From: Tillus elongatus
Taxonomy: Eukaryota; Arthropoda; Insecta; Coleoptera; Cleridae
Assembly (NCBI GenBank): GCA_964006375.1
Contig: OZ023262.1
Location: 192,942,907-193,006,906, forward strand
Direction of reading: 5' to 3'
DNA length: 64,000 nucleotides
Position numbers and translations under genes: made by a program. The notes beneath the pieces were generated by a model, which was not told where the DNA came from, made no database searches, and saw nothing but the letters and a program-made list of their open reading frames with translations. Below are positions 56,571 to 64,000 of the stretch, piece after piece. Position 1 is the first letter of the stretch. Every line of letters begins with the position of its first letter.

Positions 56571-57935
56571 CATTGCTGGAGGTGCCCAGTGTTACCAACT
56601 GTGTTTTGGTATCTATAGTCGGCACGTGCGTGTGGCAAAAAAGGTGTCGAAAATGACGACGGAACAACCGAAAGGCATTTTAACTCAATTAGCCTGTCGA
56701 ACCTTTGCTTTATATAAAAAGAATGGGGATTTTCTGCATACCAATAATTGTATAAGACAATATATCTCAATTTTGCAATTGAGGAAATGACATTGAAGCA
56801 TTTTGGTTAGTTCGATGTTCGATTTTAAATTTATTGAAGTTCTACTGTGAACCTTAGACATACTAGTTAAGAGGTTCGAAGATCGAGGCAACATTTTTGC
56901 TTGGGTGCGTTCATAGTTTGGTTCGAAAAAACATGGGTTCACATACCTCTAGTTATCAGTCATAAAAAAATTGAAAGCCTTACATCTAATAGTCGTGAAA
57001 TCCTTATGCGAATTTCTTTGTACAAAAGTTCGCTGAAACTAACAGTTTGGATTTGGGAGGCAATTATTTTTAGCTAATTGTTTTACTGATAAATAAATAT
57101 TTATTTCTAATAATAAAAACTTACTTAATTATGTCTTCTTACTCATTAGTGTCAAAATTAATTAGTACATGTTCTTATATACCTACGTAATTCCGACAGA
57201 AAAAAGCCTTTTTATTTTGCAATTAATTTTCCTGAATAGCATTTTTACTAAATGGTTTTACGCCCGTAATCGGATTTTACTTCATTAGCCCAAATAATTT
57301 CTGGTCTGGCTTTGATAATTAATATACGTCACATTTTTATTTCTCCGACTTGGAGGAGTTCCGATAAAGTGACGCTGTAAATACGCGCGTGGAAAACTCT
57401 AAGAAGCTCTTCGAATTAATTATGTTACACACGCGATAAATTAGATCTAACTTCCTTCCCTTGAGATTTTTCTGATACTGCCGAGTCCACAGAGGTTTTC
57501 ACAATTCTTCCGTATCATGCTTTATTATTTTATTTACTTAGAATTCATTTATTTGTTTTCCTAAGGCAATTAGGTTTTCGAAACTGCAGCTAATGTAAAT
57601 TAATTATGAGTGTGACAATATTGTTAAGATGATAAATGAAAGGCGCAGGTTGCATTCGACATTTTCTTGTTACTAGACCCAGAACAAGTTACGTTTTACG
57701 CTTGGTACTTATCCACTGCTTTTCTCAGATTTTTTATAAATGACCGTCATTTACAAATAAGCGAAATTTAGATAATAGGTTATATTCAAGATTATTTAAA
57801 GAGAATACAATCCCTATGGCGTTTAAATAATTCAGTAACAAATATATATTCTTTCTTTTTGGAAAGCGTACTTTTTGGTAGCATTAATTATGTTTAAGTC
57901 CCATTTGGCACAAGAAAAAACAATCGGCTTCTCAT
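56571..57935. other. No gene seen
   Basis: About 1.4 kb without recognised repeats or coding regions. Probably older intergenic DNA. Confidence 0.4.
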
Positions 57936-57939
57936 GAAA

Positions 57940-59210
57940 TTTATTTGGGAAGATGGTAACATCTCACTTTATTGAAGCAAATCCTCAAATTGAGCCTCCT
58001 GAACTTCTTGACAGAGTAAAGTCACTTGTCGAATTGATGAATCGAGTTTTGCAGTAATCCGTTAGGAACTTGTTGAAAGGCGATCACAATTCCGCCTCGC
58101 TACTGTTACTGGCCGTTGTAAAGAACGCTTTTTAAATGATCCCAAGGAAAATCGAGTAGAGACAAATCTGGAGACCTAGCTAGCCACTCAATCGGTCCCT
58201 TTCTGTATTTCATCCATCGGTTAGGAAATGTTACATTAAGATATTCCTTACTTTTCGACTGAAATGAGGTGGGGCGCCATCTTGTTGGAAGTAGACATTG
58301 GGGAAATCATTTTGAAACATTTCTCTGGCATGGGGCACAATATATTCTCGTAATAATCTTAGATATCGTAGACCTGTTAAATTGCCTTCAAATAAGGAGG
58401 GTCCAGTTACATGATGTCTAAGAATTCCGGTTCATACGTTCAGGTTTTGAGGATACTGGGTATGAATTTCTTTCATCCAAAGAGGTTACTCTCAGATCAA
58501 TATCGACGATTGTGTCTGTTACGCTATCATCAATGCAAAAGAGAAAACAACGTAGTTTATAAAAAATCTCTATCTTTTACAAATTAAAAAAAAATGGTAT
58601 TATACGGGTGACTCAAAAAGTCGAGACACACGTCAACTTTAATCTTTTAAACACAATACCCTAAATATTACTCGATTTTTGAATTCTACTTGTAATTATG
58701 AATATTTTTCCTATATAATACCTGATTTCGAGTTTCAGCAGTTTTTGAGATGTCACAATCTAAACAATAATGATGGCGATTTTTATTAATGAATAGAGAA
58801 GAAATTGCGGGAATTTCTTACCTTCATTGTAGTCACCTGGTACCAAAGCACTTTAGCCTCTGTTATTTTAATTTAAGTGGCATTCATTATCAAAAAAGGT
58901 TTCATTGTATCCTTCTATCAAGATTATTTGCAAAAAGTTCTTTCAGGTTATGAACTTTATAGGGAAAATACTTGTTCCGGTGCATAATCCGCTATACAGA
59001 ACGTCTGGAGATCTCTTTCGTTCTAGCAAGTTCCAATGAAGAATTTTTGGGAGTTTCTTGTACAGCAAGCAATATAATCAACGTCTTATCATCCGAAGTA
59101 GCAGTTACAGTGCGGCCGGACTTGGGGCGGTTAGGGTAAACACCACTGAGTAAATGATAAACGCCATTATAGGTCTGTTTACGATCACCATAACCGAGCA
59201 TCATTCGATA
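57940..59210 (-). pseudogene. ITM transposase relic, heavily decayed
   Basis: Read leftward. About 59204-58992 gives MMLGYGDRKQTYN...YPNRPKSGRTV and LELARTKEISRRSV, the N-terminal DNA-binding region of arthropod ITM transposases (normally GECGQN...YPNR.HP). It continues in another frame as RIMHRNKYFPYKVHNLKEL (about 58990-58935). After about 300 bases of unreadable or inserted sequence, the catalytic part resumes: NVTGILRHHVTGPSLFEGNL-like sequence (about 58450-58390), VYFQQDGAPPHFSRKVRN (about 58300-58245, second Asp) and ARSPDLSLLDFPWDHLKS (about 58185-58130, third Asp). Stops and frame changes throughout show that it is long dead. I did not find its terminal repeats. It belongs to the same broad group as the genes at 8083 and 35888 but is a different family. 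Confidence 0.72.
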
Positions 59211-59603
59211 CTTTTTGTGCGTTTAGGTGAGCCATATCACAAAAAAGAAAATGAAGTGAATTAACAAAAACACATGTTTCAATTCACAAACCAAAACCCT
59301 TCTCACTGTGGAGGATCAGGCTAATAATTTTGACTAATCTGATATTCTGGGTCAAAGTATTAAAAATAGCCTATATTACCGCTTAAATAAATCCCATGGG
59401 TCATAAGGCCCTGTATTTTAGTCTTTTTTTGGACACAAATAAAACTACTTGAATAGTTCTTATTTTACTTCATTTATTTTCATAAAAAGCCATTTTTTTT
59501 CGTTCTTGCCAAATGTAACTAAAAAATAATTAATACCATCAAAAAGTGCAATTAATACGCTTTCCAAAAATATGTCGCATGACCCATCTTGCTATTTAAA
59601 ATA
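59211..59603. other. No gene seen
   Basis: AT-rich spacer. A small piece at 59598-59620 (AATAGTGCTGCAATTTGATT) is a single satellite-unit end joined to the next element. Confidence 0.4.
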
Positions 59604-61140
59604 GTGCTGCAATTTGATTCATAACTTCCACATAGCTGTGATAATTTCTTCTCTCCAGAAAGAAATTCTCGTGGAATGAATTTAGGGTCCATGACTTGGC
59701 CACAAAGCAAATATTTGTATTGCTGTACCCATAAACTTTTGAAACGTTAAATTACTCGAGTTTTACTGAAAAAATGTCAATTTTCACACACAAAAAAATT
59801 ATTTATTGCTATTTGTTACATATCCCCTACCCCCTGAAGAAATCTTACGCAAAAACAATTCGAAGCGTTTCTTTGTCGGATACCAAATTTTAAGATGGTA
59901 TCTCAACTCGTTCAAAAGTTATTGCGCCTATTAACAGCCAGACGTACATGCCGACAGACCGATCGACCGACAGATCCACAGACAAAAAAATCCTTCCAGA
60001 ATCAAGTTTTCTATATGTTTTGAGACCTTTTAAGCCGTTTTAACAAAAAATAAATTTCAAAATTTTTGTCAACAATATTCCACGCCGGCACATTCAACCC
60101 CTAATTTAATTTCGGCACAGAATACCAGATGTTTGATGAAATGAAAAGTTTTCTACTAAGTAAACCCTAAAACGTTATAGTACTCGAGTTTTAATGAAAA
60201 AAGTCAATTTTAACCAAACCGTCTGCCATTCATCCCCTACCTCCTAAAGCGATCTTACCCAAAAACAATCCGAACCGTTCGTTTGTCGAGTGCGAACTGT
60301 TTACCAAATTTGAAGACGATATATCAATTCGTTCTAAAGCCATCGTGGCTACAAACAGACAGACATACAGACCGACAGACGTACAGACAAAAAATGTTCG
60401 TTCCAAAATTATGTTTTCTATATGTTTTGATACTTTTTACGACGTTTAAGCGAAAAAAAAAATTTGTGACGAAGTAAAACATGATTTAACAACGAAATTT
60501 GTTTTGTCAAGATAACTTTGACTGTCAATCTGTCGGTATGTCGGCATGTACGTCTGTATGTTAATATGCCCAATAAGTTTTGAACGAATTGATATCTCTA
60601 TTCGTTCAAGACGTACATGCCGACATACCGACAGAACGACAGATCGACCGACCGACCGATAGAGCGACAGACAAAAAAATTCGTTCCAGAATCAAGTTTT
60701 TTATATGTTTTTTTTATACAAAAACAATTCGAAATTGTTGTCAACAATATGCCACCACCACACATTGAACCCCTAATTTAATTTTAGCACAGAATACCAG
60801 ATGTTTGATGAAAGCAAAAGTGTTCTAATAAATAAACCCTAAAACGTTATATTACTCGAGTTTGGGCGAAAAAAATATCAGTTTTTACCAAATCACCCCC
60901 CATTCATCTCCTACCCGCTAAAGCGATTTTACCTAAAAAACAATTCGAACCGTTCGTTTGTCGAGTGCTAACTCTGTACAAAATTTGAAGACGATACCTC
61001 AATTCGTTCTAAAATTATCGTGGCTACAGACAGACATGCAAATTCGTACCGGCAGACCAACAGACTGACATGTTTTATATATGTTTTGATACTTTTTACG
61101 ACGTTTAAGCACACAAAAAAATAATTTTAATTAATGTCAC
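59604..61140 (+). repeat. GACA-rich dispersed element, expanded copy
   Basis: Begins AGTGCTGCAATTTGATTCAT-AACTTCCACATAGCTG, that is, the last bases of a satellite unit followed by the body start seen at 25314. About four diverged subunits follow, each with TACCCCCTGAAG/CCTCCTAAAG, TTCGTTC..A, CAGACAGACATACAGACC-type tracts and TATATGTTTTGA. Part of the third subunit (60500-60620) is inverted. Confidence 0.78.
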
Positions 61141-61218
61141 CAACTAGTCGCAAATAATCTGTTATACAATCCTACAAATGCTGAGTTCGATGCCTTTCTC
61201 GGTTTAAAACTTATGCGC

Positions 61219-61221
<3 letters not shown>

Positions 61222-61310
<89 letters not shown>
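61222..61310. repeat. (TA)n microsatellite
   Basis: About 44 TA units. Confidence 0.97.
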
Positions 61311-61314
<4 letters not shown>

Positions 61315-61640
61315 GTCTGTGTTGTGTGTTATGTGCAATAACTCATGACCTTAACTTCATAGGTGGCTTGGACAACTTTGTTGGCCAGGAAAATCGGACG
61401 AGGTTTTCCGGGAAAATTTTCTTTCGGAAAAATGTTTCCCTCCGAAAATAAGTCAGCTCTGGTAACCAAATTTGGTGGGTAGGTTTACGTTGTAAAAAGG
61501 AACTATATACCAAAATTTAGACCTCTATGTTACAAGAAAAAAAGTGATTAGCATTTAATTAAAAATTGTTTGGTGCCAGATCATTTCTATGAACATTCAC
61601 TACCATAACGCACTTGCTGCTTCCAGACTTTTTTATTTAT
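61311..61640 (+). repeat. Composite repeat, arm B and right terminal motif
   Basis: After the TA tract: AGGTGGCTTGGACAACTTTG, CGAGGTTTTCCGGGAAAAT, CCAAATTTGGTGGGTAGG, GTGCCAGATCATTTCTATGA, then CATAACGCACTTGCTGCTTC. Same order as at 1220-1556. Confidence 0.72.
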
Positions 61641-62385
61641 TCGAACGTGCTGTTGCTTCTACTTGACATTATCTACTGAAAACAAAATACATGAAAACAA
61701 AAAGTAGCCTGCAAAATAAACTAGCGCAGTTCGCAAGCAATTAACCTGGGGTCATTCCCAGCTGTTGAAAAATTCTGTAACGTACGCTTACTATGGACAA
61801 TAAAATTATAGAACTATAAATCATGTTAACTCATGCGTGTTTCGAGTCATTCATAATGTTCGTCTGACGTCCTACTATCTGAATACGCTGTTGCATTCGA
61901 TGAATGAACCAGGCAAATTATGCGACTGCCTTTTATTTAGCAACATGAAATTAAAACGCTATAAATATCTCTGTGATTTATGCCAGCGATAATTTTCCCC
62001 TTTTTTATAACGTGAGCATAAATCAATAGAGATCTAACGGTTGTTTAATCAAATACATATGACCATTCGATAATTACAGCGACAAGCTGCTAATCTTAGA
62101 CCGTAGTTCGCGAGTCTCTTTAGTGGGGAATTCCCGATGCTCGATAAAAGAAAATAATTTATTATAATGAATAAATGCAAACTATTTTAGTATTACCAAA
62201 ATAACGTAAGTAGGTATAAGATTTTGTATGCATTTTTGTGTTTTTTATGTACAGCTCTCTACAGATGGGATAAACTTATAAGTAGGTATCTAACACAATA
62301 ACAAGAAAGATTACGACTAACAAAAACCTGCCTAGATAAATAAACAAATTGATTTACACCATTTTATTGAATGTATAACTGCAGT
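61641..62385. other. No gene seen
   Basis: AT-rich, nothing recognised. Confidence 0.4.

Positions 62386-63966
<1,581 letters not shown>

Positions 63967-64000
<34 letters not shown>
63967..64000. repeat. (TA)n microsatellite at window end
   Basis: At least 17 TA units, continuing beyond the window. Confidence 0.95.

Noticed and set aside
60283..60768. Frames with Asp-Arg-Gln-Thr repeats in the GACA-rich element (also 25941, 29435)
   Set aside because: They are translations of CAGACAGA-type simple repeats, out of frame between copies.

Overview
The window looks like intergenic DNA from an AT-rich, repeat-dense animal genome, most likely an arthropod (insect or crustacean). This rests on the mix of elements: several IS630-Tc1-mariner (ITM) families, a hAT/ZBED-type transposase, Penelope-like and non-LTR retrotransposon fragments, tRNA-headed SINEs, about 19 long (TA)n tracts, and dispersed GACA-rich repeats of a kind common in arthropods. 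I found no intact host protein gene, no bacterial-type gene and no CRISPR array. Nearly every protein-like stretch is a broken transposon gene. The one long intact frame is a 411-codon gag-like ORF inside a young LTR element.

Layout. 1-5.4 kb: copies of a dispersed repeat with (TA)n at its core, then a SINE. 5.37-6.10 kb: 2.5 tandem copies of a 293/294-bp unit, each carrying a hammerhead ribozyme on the minus strand; this is organised like an animal retrozyme and is the most interesting object here. 6.1-9.5 kb: a SINE and a mariner-like element with about 340-bp TIRs and a DD41D transposase. 9.7-11.8 kb: hAT/ZBED relic. 12.2-13.2 kb: Tc1 relic. 13.4-14.4 kb: foldback element with six 70-bp hairpin repeats. 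15.7-22.8 kb: MITE and composite repeat, SINEs, and a LINE RNase H end. 23.65-25.31 kb: 134-bp satellite with five-unit higher-order structure, joined to a GACA-rich element. 26-31 kb: composite repeats and a second hammerhead in what looks like a Penelope terminal region. 32.8 kb: LINE ORF1 (RRM) relic. 34.96-37.21 kb: ITM element with long TIRs. 38.5-43.9 kb: tandem duplications, MITE, two kinds of SINE, a 1.38-kb TIR element, and a Penelope GIY-YIG fragment. 44.88-51.11 kb: complete minus-strand LTR retrotransposon (1,508-bp LTRs, tRNA-Lys-type PBS, PPT, gag-like ORF, no pol) inserted in a (TA)n tract. 51.6-56 kb: more composite repeats, a degenerate Penelope hammerhead, and a small duplicated coding-like unit. 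57.9-59.2 kb: another ITM relic. 59.6-61.1 kb: GACA-rich repeats. 62.5-64.0 kb: second DD41D copy, again inside (TA)n.

How the parts fit. Hammerheads occur both in the retrozyme-like array and in Penelope-type sequence, and the window also holds a Penelope RT/GIY-YIG relic. That fits the published idea that Penelope machinery mobilises small ribozyme-bearing circular RNAs, but it is an inference. The (TA)n tracts act both as a conserved core of one repeat family and as landing sites for TA-targeting and LTR elements. Coordinates of repeat edges are estimates by eye, usually good to 5-20 bases.
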